DNA of 64,000 nucleotides from Myxococcales bacterium (GTDB taxonomy: Bacteria; Myxococcota_A; Polyangia; Palsa-1104; JAEUJZ01), in contig JAEUKB010000062.1 in the NCBI GenBank assembly GCA_016794365.1, positions 1-64,000 on the forward strand. Reading direction: 5' to 3'. Both the position numbers and the translations under genes were made by a program. Below, one piece after another: positions 37,127-46,320 of this stretch. The stretch's first letter is position 1; every line of letters begins with the position of its first letter. Below the pieces are notes generated by a model, which did not search any database, was not told the DNA's origin, and saw only the letters and a list, made by a program, of their open reading frames with translations.

Positions 37127-37170
37127 GTGCGCCCTCCAGAAAAAGAGGGTCCAAGTGTACCACGGGCAGG

Positions 37171-38130
37171 CTAGGCGGTTGGCAGGGCAGCGGGCGGAAC
37201 AGGCGGGCTGATCACGTCACTTACAGCATCGGTCATGGACTCACGTACGGGCTCTTTACCGGCCAGGATGTGCGCTGGAGGTGTGCGCAGATCCCACACC
37301 ACCCCAACCCACGACAGCAGCTTCAGGATGTAGTAGCTGAAGTCTACTTCCCACCAGAAGAAGCCTTGGTTGGCGGTGCTCTGGTAGTAGTGGTGGTTGT
37401 TGTGCCAGCCTTCGCCCATCGTGATGAGCGCCAGCCAGAAGTTGTTGCGGCTCGTGTCCGTGGTCGGATAGCGACGGCTGCCCCAGACGTGCGCCAGGGA
37501 GTTGATAAAGAAGGTGCCGTGCCACAGCAGCACACTGCTGACCAGACCGCCCCACACAAACCAGTGAATGCCGCCGATCGCGTACAGGATCGCTCCACCG
37601 ATCAGCGCCGGAGCCCAGTGCCAGCGATTCAGCCAGCGCAGCTCGGGATATTTGGCAAAGTCACGGATGCGATCCCACTCGGTGTGATCGTAGTCGTTCG
37701 ACAGAATCCAGCCGACGTGCGACCAGTAAAATCCGTCTTGCTTGGGCGAGTGAATGTCCTCGGACATATCGCTGAACTTGTGGTGATTGCGATGATGCGC
37801 TGCCCACCACAGCACGCCTTTTTGCATCGACGAGCCACCGATGACTGCCAGCACGAACTGGAACCAGCGCGAGGTCTTGTAGGCTCGATGCGAAAAGTAG
37901 CGGTGATAGCCCGCCGTGATCCCGAACATCCGAATGTAGTAGAGCGCGACGCAGACGATGATGTCGGTCTTGGTTGCGCCGATCCAGATCGCCGAGGCAA
38001 TCGCAGCGATGTGGACCAAGAAAAACGGGATGCTCGTCAGCTTGTCGAGCTGAAACGGACGCGGCGGACGCTCTCTGGGTGTATCGATGATTTCGACGGA
38101 GGGCGTGGGGCGTTTGGCTTGGATCTGCAT
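37171..38130 (-). CDS. Acyl-CoA/acyl-lipid delta-9-type fatty acid desaturase
   Basis: 319 aa from the ATG at 38128-38130; the longer open frame upstream has no family similarity. Three His boxes of the membrane di-iron desaturases are complete: HRYFSH, HHRNHH and HNNHH (in GEGWHNNHHYY), with WWAAHHRNHHKFSD and four hydrophobic segments. It introduces a double bond into long acyl chains, adjusting membrane fluidity. Electron donor not identified in the window. Same strand as the putative peroxygenase gene, 44 nt upstream of it. Confidence 0.94.
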   Translation of the reverse strand: MQIQAKRPTPSVEIIDTPRERPPRPFQLDKLTSIPFFLVHIAAIASAIWIGATKTDIIVCVALYYIRMFGITAGYHRYFSHRAYKTSRWFQFVLAVIGGSSMQKGVLWWAAHHRNHHKFSDMSEDIHSPKQDGFYWSHVGWILSNDYDHTEWDRIRDFAKYPELRWLNRWHWAPALIGGAILYAIGGIHWFVWGGLVSSVLLWHGTFFINSLAHVWGSRRYPTTDTSRNNFWLALITMGEGWHNNHHYYQSTANQGFFWWEVDFSYYILKLLSWVGVVWDLRTPPAHILAGKEPVRESMTDAVSDVISPPVPPAALPTA

Positions 38131-38296
38131 GTCGTCATGTTGCCCAGCCGATGTCACGGGATTGTCATGGCGACATAATCTTTTTGCGGCGCTCCGGCTT
38201 TTCTTGTCGTCGGAGATCCAACCAATGGGCCAAGTCTTTGTCAGGCGTGTGCGTCGATGGTTCGATGTGATCCGATGCCACGTTATACTTGCCGCC

Positions 38297-39283
38297 ATGA
38301 AGCGAGACCGGCGCGTTGTCTTCATCGGATGGCTGCTGTGCCTCGGCATTCTGTGCGGGGTGAGCGGCTGTAAGCGTCCGTCTTCTGCGCCGAAGATGCG
38401 GGTGGTGGACATTCAGATCGCGAGTCAGACCGACGACACCGCAGCGAAACAAGGCGCACCGCAAGCGCTCGATCTAGAGCCGCTCATCGCTGCTGCCACC
38501 GCTGGACTGCGCGCAGCGGACGTTCCCGTGATGCTTTCAGCGACGGATCGACAGCCCGGGGACTTCGTGTTGCAGATCGAAACCGGACTGGTCTATGCGA
38601 CGGGACACGAGCTCAAGTCCAAGCAGCCGCTCTTGCGGGTTCTGACGGCGGGACTGCTGCGAACCCGACGCGGCATAGATGTGATGAGCGACGACAGCAC
38701 GCAGCAGCCAGAGCTTACGCGGCTTCAGCACTTGGCCGTCAGTGAGCAGGCTGAGCGAGTGAAGCCTCCGACGGATATGCAGTGGCGAGATCTGGCGCGT
38801 CGAGCGATCGAAGATACTGCGCACAGCCTCGGGGCTCAGCTTCGGCTAAGCGGCGTGCCAAGCAAAGACCTGATCGCGCTCATCTCGAATGGAAAAAAAG
38901 AAGCGGATCTGCGTGGTGTCGCGCTGAAAATTCTGGCGCAGCGCAAAGAAGCGGGTGTCCAGCCACTGGCGATGGCGGTGCTCAAAGACAAGCACTCACC
39001 GACGGCGCTTCGTGATCAAGCGATTGGCGCGCTGGTGGAATTGGGCGATCCAAAGACCGTGCGACCGATGCTCGATAGCACCGAGTTTCGCGACCACAGC
39101 GAGCTGGGCAAAGTGCTGGAAGCGGTGGCGGCGCTCGGTGGAGACGAAGCGCAGCGCTACCTGGAGTTTGTGTCCCAGAGTCACAGCGATGCGCGGATTC
39201 GCGAAGAAGCCAAGGCCGCGCTGTCGCACTTGCTTACGCGTCAGGCAAAAAAAGATGCAGCGACCAGTGAATCAGGCATCTAA
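38297..39283 (+). CDS. Lipoprotein with HEAT-like repeats
   Basis: 328 aa from the ATG at 38297. Signal peptide with lipobox GVSGC (about 18-22). The middle (about 35-190) is an unassigned alpha/beta region; the C-terminal 120 residues are HEAT-like helical repeats (DLRGVALKILAQRKEAGVQPL, TALRDQAIGALVELGDPKTV, KVLEAVAALGGDEAQRYLEF, RIREEAKAALSHLL). No Shine-Dalgarno; a TTATAC hexamer ends 8 nt before the ATG. It precedes the nuo operon but is separated from it by a strong promoter. Confidence 0.82.
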   Translation: MKRDRRVVFIGWLLCLGILCGVSGCKRPSSAPKMRVVDIQIASQTDDTAAKQGAPQALDLEPLIAAATAGLRAADVPVMLSATDRQPGDFVLQIETGLVYATGHELKSKQPLLRVLTAGLLRTRRGIDVMSDDSTQQPELTRLQHLAVSEQAERVKPPTDMQWRDLARRAIEDTAHSLGAQLRLSGVPSKDLIALISNGKKEADLRGVALKILAQRKEAGVQPLAMAVLKDKHSPTALRDQAIGALVELGDPKTVRPMLDSTEFRDHSELGKVLEAVAALGGDEAQRYLEFVSQSHSDARIREEAKAALSHLLTRQAKKDAATSESGI

Positions 39284-39332
39284 GCAAACGGCTCGCACAA
39301 GACACATCGGCTGCGCGGATGACTTCCGAAGA

Positions 39333-39361
39333 TTGACACCCGGAAGGCCACCCATTTATAT
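39333..39361 (+). promoter_or_regulatory. Sigma70-type promoter of the nuo operon
   Basis: TTGACA (39333-39338), 17-nt spacer, TTATAT (39356-39361). The -35 is a perfect consensus and the -10 is a good match. The predicted transcript would start about 20 nt before nuoA, leaving room for the GAGG ribosome site. Confidence 0.75.
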
Positions 39362-39387
39362 TCGCGGCGGAGCAAACGAGGTTCCGA

Positions 39388-39801
39388 ATGTCCGTCGAAC
39401 AAGCAACTGACTATGGCCCCACGCTCGTGGCGATTCTGTTTGGAATCGCTTTTTCTTGCGTGTTCTTGGGTCTCGCCATGTTTTTGGGCCCCAAGCGCGA
39501 GAACGCCGAAAAGCTCTCTCCTTTCGAGTGCGGTTCGGAACCGATTGGAAGTCCCCGCGTCCGCTTTTCCGTCAAGTTCTACCAAGTGGCGCTCCTCTTC
39601 CTTATCTTCGACATCGAAGCTGCGTTTCTGTATCCGTGGGCAGCGATCTTCCGACGGCTGTCCTGCCTTGGAACGGTCATTGGCGGTGAGTGCCTGGGCA
39701 CCGTGACCGCGTTCGGTTTCGTCGAGATGCTGGTCTTTATGAGCACGCTGGTGGTTGCTCTGGCCTATGTATGGCGTAAGCGCGCCATCGGCTGGGGCTA
39801 A
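39388..39801 (+). CDS. nuoA: NADH-quinone oxidoreductase subunit A
   Basis: 137 aa with three membrane helices. Family segment LSPFECGSEPIGSPRVRFSVKFYQVALLFLIFDIEAAFLYPWA is complete, including the Cys-containing loop that faces the quinone site. First gene of the complex I operon; 20 nt before nuoB. Confidence 0.97.
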   Translation: MSVEQATDYGPTLVAILFGIAFSCVFLGLAMFLGPKRENAEKLSPFECGSEPIGSPRVRFSVKFYQVALLFLIFDIEAAFLYPWAAIFRRLSCLGTVIGGECLGTVTAFGFVEMLVFMSTLVVALAYVWRKRAIGWG

Positions 39802-39821
39802 CCGGGAGTCAGGAAAAAACC

Positions 39822-40349
39822 ATGGCCGAGAGCTACACCACCCGCCTTGACGATGCCCTCAACTGGGCGCGTAAGTACTCGCTGTTTACCTATCCGTTCG
39901 TCACCGCTTGCTGCGGCATGGAGTACATGGCAACTGCTGCCTCGAAGTACGACATTGCTCGCTTCGGTGCCGAGTTCCCGCGCTTTTCGCCGCGTCAGGC
40001 TGACTTGCTGTTCGTCGTCGGAACCATCACCGAGCGTCAGGCTCCGGTGCTGCATCGCATCTGGATGCAGATGGCCGAACCGAAGTACGTCATCGCCTTT
40101 GGCGTCTGCGCTTCGACGGGTGGTTTTTACCAAAACTACAACACCGTGCCCGGCTGCGATCAGGTCGTCCCGGTGGATGTCTACATTCCAGGCTGTCCGC
40201 CGCGCCCGGAGCAAGTTCTCGACGGGCTTATTCTCCTTCAGAAGAAGATTGCCGAAGCCACGACCTGGGTTCAGCGTCGCGATCGCAAAGAAGTGGAGCT
40301 GGCTGCTCAGTCCACCGATGGTCGCAAGCGTCTGCCGGTGGTGGCGTAG
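39822..40349 (+). CDS. nuoB: NADH-quinone oxidoreductase subunit B
   Basis: 175 aa. Holds the N2 cluster ligands: ACCGMEYMA (tandem Cys), GVCASTGG and PGCPPRPEQ. N2 passes electrons to quinone. Peripheral arm subunit next to NuoD. The 50-nt gap to nuoC contains the AAGGGAAG ribosome site. Confidence 0.98.
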   Translation: MAESYTTRLDDALNWARKYSLFTYPFVTACCGMEYMATAASKYDIARFGAEFPRFSPRQADLLFVVGTITERQAPVLHRIWMQMAEPKYVIAFGVCASTGGFYQNYNTVPGCDQVVPVDVYIPGCPPRPEQVLDGLILLQKKIAEATTWVQRRDRKEVELAAQSTDGRKRLPVVA

Positions 40350-40399
40350 CGTGCCGCCATTGTTCGTGAGCGAGCAAGCAGCAAGGGAAGATTTTTGCA

Positions 40400-40894
40400 A
40401 TGAGCAAAGCTGATCTCGACAAGCTGGTGGCACAGTTTCCCCAGGCAATCGTTTCGTCGCACAGCAACATGGGCGATGACACCGCTGTGGTGACGGTCCC
40501 TGCGCTAAAAGACGTGATGCGCTATCTGCGTGACACCGCCGGGTTTGACTTCTTGGTGAGCGTCACTGCCGTCGATTTTTTCGGTCGTGAGCCTCGGTTT
40601 GAGGTGGTGTATCACCTACGATCGATGGCGACGGGCAACCGACTGCGCATCAAAGCGCCGGTCCACGAAGAAGAAGGCGGTCCCGTCGCGGAAGTTGCGA
40701 CGGTGAGCGACTTGTGGCCGACGGCAAACTGGCAAGAGCGTGAGGTCTACGACATGTTCGGGATCAAGTTCACGGATCACCCGGATCTCCGTCGCATTCT
40801 CATGTACGAAGAGTTCGTGGGCCATCCGCTGCGCAAGGACTATCCCAAAGAGCAACGGCAGCCGCTCATTCGCCGCGACTACTCGCTGAGCTAA
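40400..40894 (+). CDS. nuoC: NADH-quinone oxidoreductase subunit C (30 kDa)
   Basis: 164 aa. Characteristic C-terminal signature WQEREVYDMFGIKFTDHPDLRRILM and HPLRKDYP. Separate from NuoD (not the fused NuoCD of enterics). Peripheral arm subunit; 13 nt before nuoD. Confidence 0.97.
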   Translation: MSKADLDKLVAQFPQAIVSSHSNMGDDTAVVTVPALKDVMRYLRDTAGFDFLVSVTAVDFFGREPRFEVVYHLRSMATGNRLRIKAPVHEEEGGPVAEVATVSDLWPTANWQEREVYDMFGIKFTDHPDLRRILMYEEFVGHPLRKDYPKEQRQPLIRRDYSLS

Positions 40895-40907
40895 CGGAGC
40901 CAAAGAC

Positions 40908-42257
40908 ATGTCGATGACGACACAGAGCAAGACTGGCCTGAAGACGCTTGCCTTTGGCATGCCGACTCCCGACGAGATTGCGTCGGGTGGTTCTCACGGT
41001 TTGAGCGCGCGTCCGAAGCTGCCGCCCGACCTGATGTCCAAGCTAAACGCTGCCGATCTCGAAGAGGTCGAAGACATCGAGCTTCCGACGGAGCCGATGA
41101 CGATCAACATGGGTCCGTCGCACCCGGCGACCCACGGCACCGTGCGCATCGTTCTGACCATCGATGGTGAGACGGTGCGCGATTCCGACGTGCAGGTTGG
41201 TTATCTGCACCGCTGCTTTGAAAAAGAAGCCGAGTACGCGACGTATACGCAGGTCTTTCCGTATACCGACCGTCTGAACTACGTATCGCCGCTGCTGAAC
41301 AACGTCGGCTTTGCACTGGCCGTCGAGAAGCTGCTTGGCATCGTCGATCGTCTGCCCGAGCGTGCGCAGTACATTCGCGTCATCATCGGTGAGATCTCTC
41401 GCATCACCGACCACCTGACCTGTCTGGGCGCGTCGGCGATGGAAGTCGGCGGCTTTACCCCGTTTTTGTGGATGATCAAGGCCCGCGAGTGGCTGTGGGA
41501 GCTGCTCGAAGAGCTGACGGGTGCTCGTCTGACGCACTCGTACGTGCGAATCGGTGGTGTCTCGCAGGATCTACCCGAGCACTTCATCGAAAAGCTGCGC
41601 GCGACGCTGCAAAAGAGCACGTCGGTGATCGGCGAGTGTGAGAGCTTGCTCGTCAAGAACCGCATCTTCCGTGACCGTATGGACGGTGTCGCGACGATGT
41701 CGGCAGAAGACGCGATCGCCATGGGCTGGACTGGTCCGTGCCTGCGCTCGACGGGCGTACCGTACGATGTTCGCAAAGATCATCCGTACCTGGTCTACGA
41801 TCGCTTCGAGTTCGATGTTCCGGTCGGTTCCGTCGGTGACAACTACGATCGATTCGCGGTTCGGCTCGAAGAGATTCGACAGTCGATGCGCATTTTGGAT
41901 CAGGCGATGAAGCAGATTCCCGCTGGTCCGGTGCTGCTCGACGATCCGCGTGTTGCCATGCCCGCGAAGAACGCGGTCTACAACACCATCGAGAGCATGA
42001 TCGGCCACTTCAAGCTGGTCATCGACGGCATCAAGGTTCCCGCTGGCGAGGTCTACTCGTACACCGAAGGCGGCAACGGCGAGCTTGGTTTTTACATCGT
42101 TTCCGACGGCACGGGTCGTCCGTATCGCTGTCATGTGCGCTCTCCCAGCTTCATCATCACCCAGTCGATGTCGAAGCTGATCCTGGGAGCAGGCATCGCC
42201 GACATCATCCCCACGTTCGGCATGATCAACATGATCGGCGGCGAGTGCGACCGCTAA
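40908..42257 (+). CDS. nuoD: NADH-quinone oxidoreductase subunit D (49 kDa)
   Basis: 449 aa, about 45 longer than usual because of an N-terminal extension (KTGLKTLAFGMPTPDE...). Core motifs: MGPSHPATHGTVR with the quinone-pocket His, GYLHRCFEKEAE, DRLNYVSPLLNNVGFALAVEKLL, and YSYTEGGNGELGFYIVSDG. Ends ...IINMIGGECDR, adjacent to the quinone site. An internal start is possible but the extension reads as real protein. Confidence 0.97.
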   Translation: MSMTTQSKTGLKTLAFGMPTPDEIASGGSHGLSARPKLPPDLMSKLNAADLEEVEDIELPTEPMTINMGPSHPATHGTVRIVLTIDGETVRDSDVQVGYLHRCFEKEAEYATYTQVFPYTDRLNYVSPLLNNVGFALAVEKLLGIVDRLPERAQYIRVIIGEISRITDHLTCLGASAMEVGGFTPFLWMIKAREWLWELLEELTGARLTHSYVRIGGVSQDLPEHFIEKLRATLQKSTSVIGECESLLVKNRIFRDRMDGVATMSAEDAIAMGWTGPCLRSTGVPYDVRKDHPYLVYDRFEFDVPVGSVGDNYDRFAVRLEEIRQSMRILDQAMKQIPAGPVLLDDPRVAMPAKNAVYNTIESMIGHFKLVIDGIKVPAGEVYSYTEGGNGELGFYIVSDGTGRPYRCHVRSPSFIITQSMSKLILGAGIADIIPTFGMINMIGGECDR

Positions 42258-42282
42258 CCCGAGACAAGGCAACTTACAGGTC

Positions 42283-44094
42283 ATGGCAGAGACCCCTCCC
42301 TCACCCATCAAGTCGAGCATCGCAGCCGCCCTGCGCGAGACGGCGACCCCTCCGTCCCCGCCCCCGGTTGTGCCGCCCGCCGCTGCCAGTGCTGCGCCCG
42401 CTGGTTCCGCCCCTGGCCCTGCGAGTCCGCCGAGTGAGCTTGTCACCATCAAGCTCGACGGTCGGGATGTCCAGGCCAAAAAGGGTGCCAACCTGCTTGA
42501 GGTCTGCCTCGCGAACGGCGTGGACGTAAGCTACTTCTGCTATCACCCTGGACTTAGCTCTCCGGCGGTGTGTCGGCAGTGTCTCGTCGAAGTGGTGGGT
42601 CAGCCGAAGCTGGTTCCAGCGTGCTTTACGCCGATCGCGGACAAGATGGAGGTGAACACCTCAACGTCGCGCGTGCTGACCATCCGTCGGCAAATGCTGG
42701 AATTTACGCTGGTCAACCATCCAGTGGACTGTCCGATCTGCGACAAGGCGGGCGAATGTACGCTCCAGAAGCAGTATCAGGACTGGGATCATGAGGGCTC
42801 GCGGTCGTCGATCCCGAAGGTCCACAAGCCGAAGATGCAGGATCTCGGTCCGCACATTGTTCTCGACGCAGAGCGCTGCATTTTGTGTACGCGCTGCATT
42901 CGCGTCTGTGACGAAGTGGCGGGTCAGAAGCAGCTCACCATGGCGTGGCGCGGCGATCGAGAGCAGCTCACGGTGGCGCCGGGTCATCAGCTCGACAATC
43001 CGTACTCGCTCAACACCGTCGATGTCTGCCCTGTGGGTGCGCTGACCAGCAAAGACTTCCGCTTCACCATGCGGGCGTGGGAGCTGTTTACGACGCCGTC
43101 GGTGTGTCCTGGTTGCTCGACGGGCTGTAACGTCGAAGTGCATCACGCGCAGGGCGAGATTTGGCGGCTTGTGCCTCGGGAAAACCTCCAGGTCAACAAG
43201 TACTGGATGTGTGATGAAGGCCGCTTTACCTACAAAGACGTGCGTCACAAGCGGCTGACCTCGGCGCGGATCGGTGGCGGAAAAGGCCAGCCCGCGCAGA
43301 TTACCAGCCTCGACAAAGCTGTTGCATTTGCGGCGGAGCGGCTGGAAAAGCTAGCCAGCAGCGGTGCGACAATCGGTCTGGTCTATTCGGCTCAGACGAC
43401 GAATGAAGCGCTGTTTGCACTGTCGCAGGTTGCGCAAAAGCTCATCGCGCGTGGTGCCAACATTCGATCGTACGTGACGGGCACGGCGTCCAAGCCAGAG
43501 CGTGCGGACAAGATCCTACGCAGCGCTGACACGAACCCGAATGCTGCTGGTGCCGCGCTGTTTGCGGGCGCTGGTGCTGGGGATGCGGGCGCGCTGCTTG
43601 CGGATCTGAAGGCGGGCAAGCTCAAAGGCCTGTGGATGGTTGGGGCCGATCTGCCGCTGAGCGAGCAAGCGCTGGCTGATGCCGCGCCGATCGTCGATGG
43701 ACTGGACCTGTTTATCTGCCAAGCGGCGTCGGATTCGGCACTGCTTCGTCGAGCTCACGTTCAGCTACCGGCGGCAGTCTGGGCGGAAGTCGATGGCTCG
43801 TTTACGAACAACAAGCACCTGGTTCAGCGGCTGCGGAAAGCGGTTGCGCCACAAGGTGATGCGCGCTCGCACCTGGAGCTGATCAGCCAAATCGCAAAGA
43901 AGGCCAACCTGGCATCGGGCGAAAAGTGGCAAGTGTCGGCGCGACAGGCCTTTTTGCAGATGGTGTCCGTGGTTTCGTCGTCGCTGCCCGTTGGCACCGA
44001 CCCGGCTCAGAGCGTGGCAGCAGGCTTTGCGTCGGCGGACTGGGGCAAAGAGTTTCTGCCGGTGCAGCTGCGCTTCGCCAACTCGCGCGGTTAA
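42283..44094 (+). CDS. nuoG: NADH-quinone oxidoreductase subunit G (iron-sulfur)
   Basis: 603 aa with a 45-residue Pro/Ala-rich N-terminal extension. Ligand sets: N1b (CYHPGLSSPAVCRQC ... C), N5 (HPVDCPICDKAGEC), N4 (CILCTRCIRVC ... CP), and an additional set CPGCSTGC followed 27 residues later by Cys (Cx2Cx3Cx27C), matching the extra N7 cluster known in E. coli and Thermus NuoG. The C-terminal molybdopterin-like domain is shorter than in E. coli. Placed between nuoD and nuoH; nuoE and nuoF are not in the window. Confidence 0.96.
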   Translation: MAETPPSPIKSSIAAALRETATPPSPPPVVPPAAASAAPAGSAPGPASPPSELVTIKLDGRDVQAKKGANLLEVCLANGVDVSYFCYHPGLSSPAVCRQCLVEVVGQPKLVPACFTPIADKMEVNTSTSRVLTIRRQMLEFTLVNHPVDCPICDKAGECTLQKQYQDWDHEGSRSSIPKVHKPKMQDLGPHIVLDAERCILCTRCIRVCDEVAGQKQLTMAWRGDREQLTVAPGHQLDNPYSLNTVDVCPVGALTSKDFRFTMRAWELFTTPSVCPGCSTGCNVEVHHAQGEIWRLVPRENLQVNKYWMCDEGRFTYKDVRHKRLTSARIGGGKGQPAQITSLDKAVAFAAERLEKLASSGATIGLVYSAQTTNEALFALSQVAQKLIARGANIRSYVTGTASKPERADKILRSADTNPNAAGAALFAGAGAGDAGALLADLKAGKLKGLWMVGADLPLSEQALADAAPIVDGLDLFICQAASDSALLRRAHVQLPAAVWAEVDGSFTNNKHLVQRLRKAVAPQGDARSHLELISQIAKKANLASGEKWQVSARQAFLQMVSVVSSSLPVGTDPAQSVAAGFASADWGKEFLPVQLRFANSRG

Positions 44095-44107
44095 TTGAGG
44101 GGATGCG

Positions 44108-45238
44108 ATGACTGATTCGATCCTAATGTTTTTGGCCGAACACACGGCCGTTGCGGCGCTGCTCAAGCTGCTGTTGCTGGTCTTGGGCTTTGTCATGCCC
44201 TTGGCGTCGCTTAGCACCTGGGCCGAGCGCCGTCAGTCGGCGATGATGCAGGACCGACTCGGTCCCAATCGCGCGAACATTGGACCTGTGAAGCTGTGGG
44301 GTATCCTCCACTTCGTCGCTGATGCCATCAAGATGATGTTCAAAGAGGACGTGGTCCCCGCCAAGGTGGACCGCTTCCTGTTTGCGCTCGCACCGGTGAT
44401 GGCGATTGCGCCGGTGCTGATTACCTTCGCGGTGGTTCCGTTTGGTCCAGACCTGTGCGTCGGTCAAGTGCTGAGCGTGGTGACCGATCCGACGACCTGT
44501 AAAGCGACGATTCCGCTGCAAGTGGCGCGGATGGATGTCGGCATGCTGTTCTACTTCGCGCTGGCGTCGCTGGCGGTGTACGGAACGACGCTCGCGGGCT
44601 GGGCTTCGTACAACAAGTGGTCGCTGCTTGGCGGTCTGCGTGCTTCGTCGCAGATGATGTCGTACGAAGTCTGCATGGGCCTGTCGCTGATGGGCGCGTT
44701 TTTGGTCTACGGCTCGCTGGAGCCGAACGCCATCGTCACCGCGCAGGGATCGAACATCCTGAACTGGGGCATCTTCACCCAGCCGCTGGCGTTCGTGCTG
44801 TTCTTCACCGCTGCGATTGCCGAAACCAAGCGCGCTCCGTTTGACCTTCCCGAAGGTGAGCCCGAGCTGATCGGTTACTTCGTCGAGTATTCCGGTATGC
44901 GCTTCGGCATCTTCTTTTTGGCCGAGTTCATCGAGACGATCTTCTTGGCGGCGATTGTGACGACGGTGTTCTTGGGTGGCTGGCAGGTTCCGGGCCTCGA
45001 TTCGTCGGGCTTTGGTTCGTTCCACCTGCCGCATCTGGCGGTCGTGCTTTTGCAAGTGGTGGCCTGGTCGCTGAAGATCCTGTTTCTGTGCTGGCTCCAG
45101 TTGCTGATTCGCTGGACGCTGCCGCGCTTCCGTCCCGACCAGCTCATGCGGCTTGGCTGGAAGCAGCTTCTGCCGCTGTCGCTTCTCAACATCATCATCA
45201 CCGCCGCCGTGGTTCTTTGGCGGTCGGGAGGCAAGTAA
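44108..45238 (+). CDS. nuoH: NADH-quinone oxidoreductase subunit H
   Basis: 376 aa, eight membrane helices. Family motifs: WAERRQSAMMQDRLGPNRAN, GLRASSQMMSYEVCMGLSLM, and ETKRAPFDLPEGEPELIGYFVEYSGMRFG, the acidic loop of the quinone tunnel. Links the hydrophilic arm to the membrane arm. 3 nt before nuoI. Confidence 0.98.
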   Translation: MTDSILMFLAEHTAVAALLKLLLLVLGFVMPLASLSTWAERRQSAMMQDRLGPNRANIGPVKLWGILHFVADAIKMMFKEDVVPAKVDRFLFALAPVMAIAPVLITFAVVPFGPDLCVGQVLSVVTDPTTCKATIPLQVARMDVGMLFYFALASLAVYGTTLAGWASYNKWSLLGGLRASSQMMSYEVCMGLSLMGAFLVYGSLEPNAIVTAQGSNILNWGIFTQPLAFVLFFTAAIAETKRAPFDLPEGEPELIGYFVEYSGMRFGIFFLAEFIETIFLAAIVTTVFLGGWQVPGLDSSGFGSFHLPHLAVVLLQVVAWSLKILFLCWLQLLIRWTLPRFRPDQLMRLGWKQLLPLSLLNIIITAAVVLWRSGGK

Positions 45239-45241
45239 GCC

Positions 45242-45865
45242 ATGTCCGCACATCACGCTCCTTCGTCTGTCGAAGCGTCTTCGGCGACTGGTAAAGTGCG
45301 AGGCAAGGTCGGAGTCCGCGTCGTCGGTCGGCCTGACTCGCTTGAGCAGCGCGTCTATCTTCCCGAGGTCATTCGTGGCCTGGGTGTGACGGCAAAGCAC
45401 TTCTTCGCCAACCTGTTTTCGCGCAAGTACACCGTCACGGTTCAGTATCCCGAAGAGAAGGTGAAGTACCCGGATCGCAACCGAGGTCTGCACCGTCTGA
45501 TGCTGCGTGATGACGGACAGGTTCGCTGCGTTGCTTGCATGCTCTGTCCGACGGTGTGCCCGGCGCACTGCATCACCATCGTTCCCGAAGAGACGGGCAA
45601 CCAGAACGAAAAGCGTCCGCGCATCTTTGAAATCGACGAGCTGCGCTGCGTGGTCTGCGGTCTGTGCGTCGAAGCGTGTCCGTGTGACGCGATTCGGATG
45701 GACTCGGGTGTGCATGCTCCGGCGGTGGACTTCCGAGGCGATGCGATTCAGACCAAGATCGACATGCTCAAGCGCGGCACCCAGTCGGTGGCGACGCAGG
45801 GTGGTGTGGGTTCCGACTGGCGCTCGAAGCAGCCGTCGGTCAAGCAGTACGATCCTCCCAAGTAA
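45242..45865 (+). CDS. nuoI: NADH-quinone oxidoreductase subunit I (8Fe ferredoxin-like)
   Basis: 207 aa. Two 4Fe-4S motifs: CVACMLCPTVCPAHCI and CVVCGLCVEACPCDAI, for clusters N6a and N6b. An N-terminal amphipathic segment (FFANLFSRKYTVTVQYPEEKVKYP) docks to NuoH. The N-terminus is about 35 residues longer than usual. Confidence 0.97.
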   Translation: MSAHHAPSSVEASSATGKVRGKVGVRVVGRPDSLEQRVYLPEVIRGLGVTAKHFFANLFSRKYTVTVQYPEEKVKYPDRNRGLHRLMLRDDGQVRCVACMLCPTVCPAHCITIVPEETGNQNEKRPRIFEIDELRCVVCGLCVEACPCDAIRMDSGVHAPAVDFRGDAIQTKIDMLKRGTQSVATQGGVGSDWRSKQPSVKQYDPPK

Positions 45866-45871
45866 GCCATC

Positions 45872-46300
45872 ATGCTGCGTCCCGGCTCGATCGCCAAAGA
45901 GCTCACCATCACCCACGTCGTCGGCGAGCAGGACTTGGCTCCGCACGTCGCCGCGACTGGTACGGGCGGTGGTCCCGAGCACAACCTGTTTCCGCTGGTC
46001 TTGGGCACTGCCAAGCTGATCTCGCTGATGGAGCTGGCTGCGGCCAAAGCCATGGAGCCGATGCTGCTGCCCGGTGAGCTAACCGCCGCGATTGGCGTGC
46101 GCATTGAGCACCATGCCCCGACGCCGCTTGGTGGAACGGTGCGCATGACGGCTCGCTATCTGGGTCTGGAAGGCAAGTTTCACCGCTTCGAGGTGATTGC
46201 CCACGACGATGCCGGAGAGATCTTCCGAGGCCTACACGTTCGCGCGGTGGTTGAAGCGCGACGGCTCGAAAAGGGCGCAGCGCGTCGCTTGCGTCAGTAA
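45872..46300 (+). CDS. Hot-dog thioesterase, FlK-like
   Basis: 142 aa. Pattern of FlK-type thioesterases: LGTAKLISLMELAAAKAM with candidate Thr and Glu, GVRIEHHAPTPLGGTVRMTA with candidate His, and EVIAHDDAGEIFRGLHVRAVV. FlK itself hydrolyses fluoroacetyl-CoA, but most relatives act on unknown acyl-CoAs. It starts 6 nt after nuoI and ends at a hairpin terminator, so it is the last gene of the nuo transcript. Confidence 0.85.
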   Translation: MLRPGSIAKELTITHVVGEQDLAPHVAATGTGGGPEHNLFPLVLGTAKLISLMELAAAKAMEPMLLPGELTAAIGVRIEHHAPTPLGGTVRMTARYLGLEGKFHRFEVIAHDDAGEIFRGLHVRAVVEARRLEKGAARRLRQ

Positions 46301-46320
46301 TCTGTAGTCCAACCTACAGA
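46301..46320 (+). terminator. Terminator hairpin of the nuo operon
   Basis: TCTGTAG-TCCAAC-CTACAGA is a perfect 7-bp stem directly after the last stop codon, followed by a short T-containing run (GATTTTCCC). The region to 46451 between convergent genes holds nothing else recognised, apart from CCCACCCA at 46356-46363. Confidence 0.65.

Noticed and set aside
44123..45982. 619-residue open frame antisense to nuoH-nuoI
   Set aside because: Arg/His-rich composition typical of the antisense of GC-rich genes; the + strand genes are certain.
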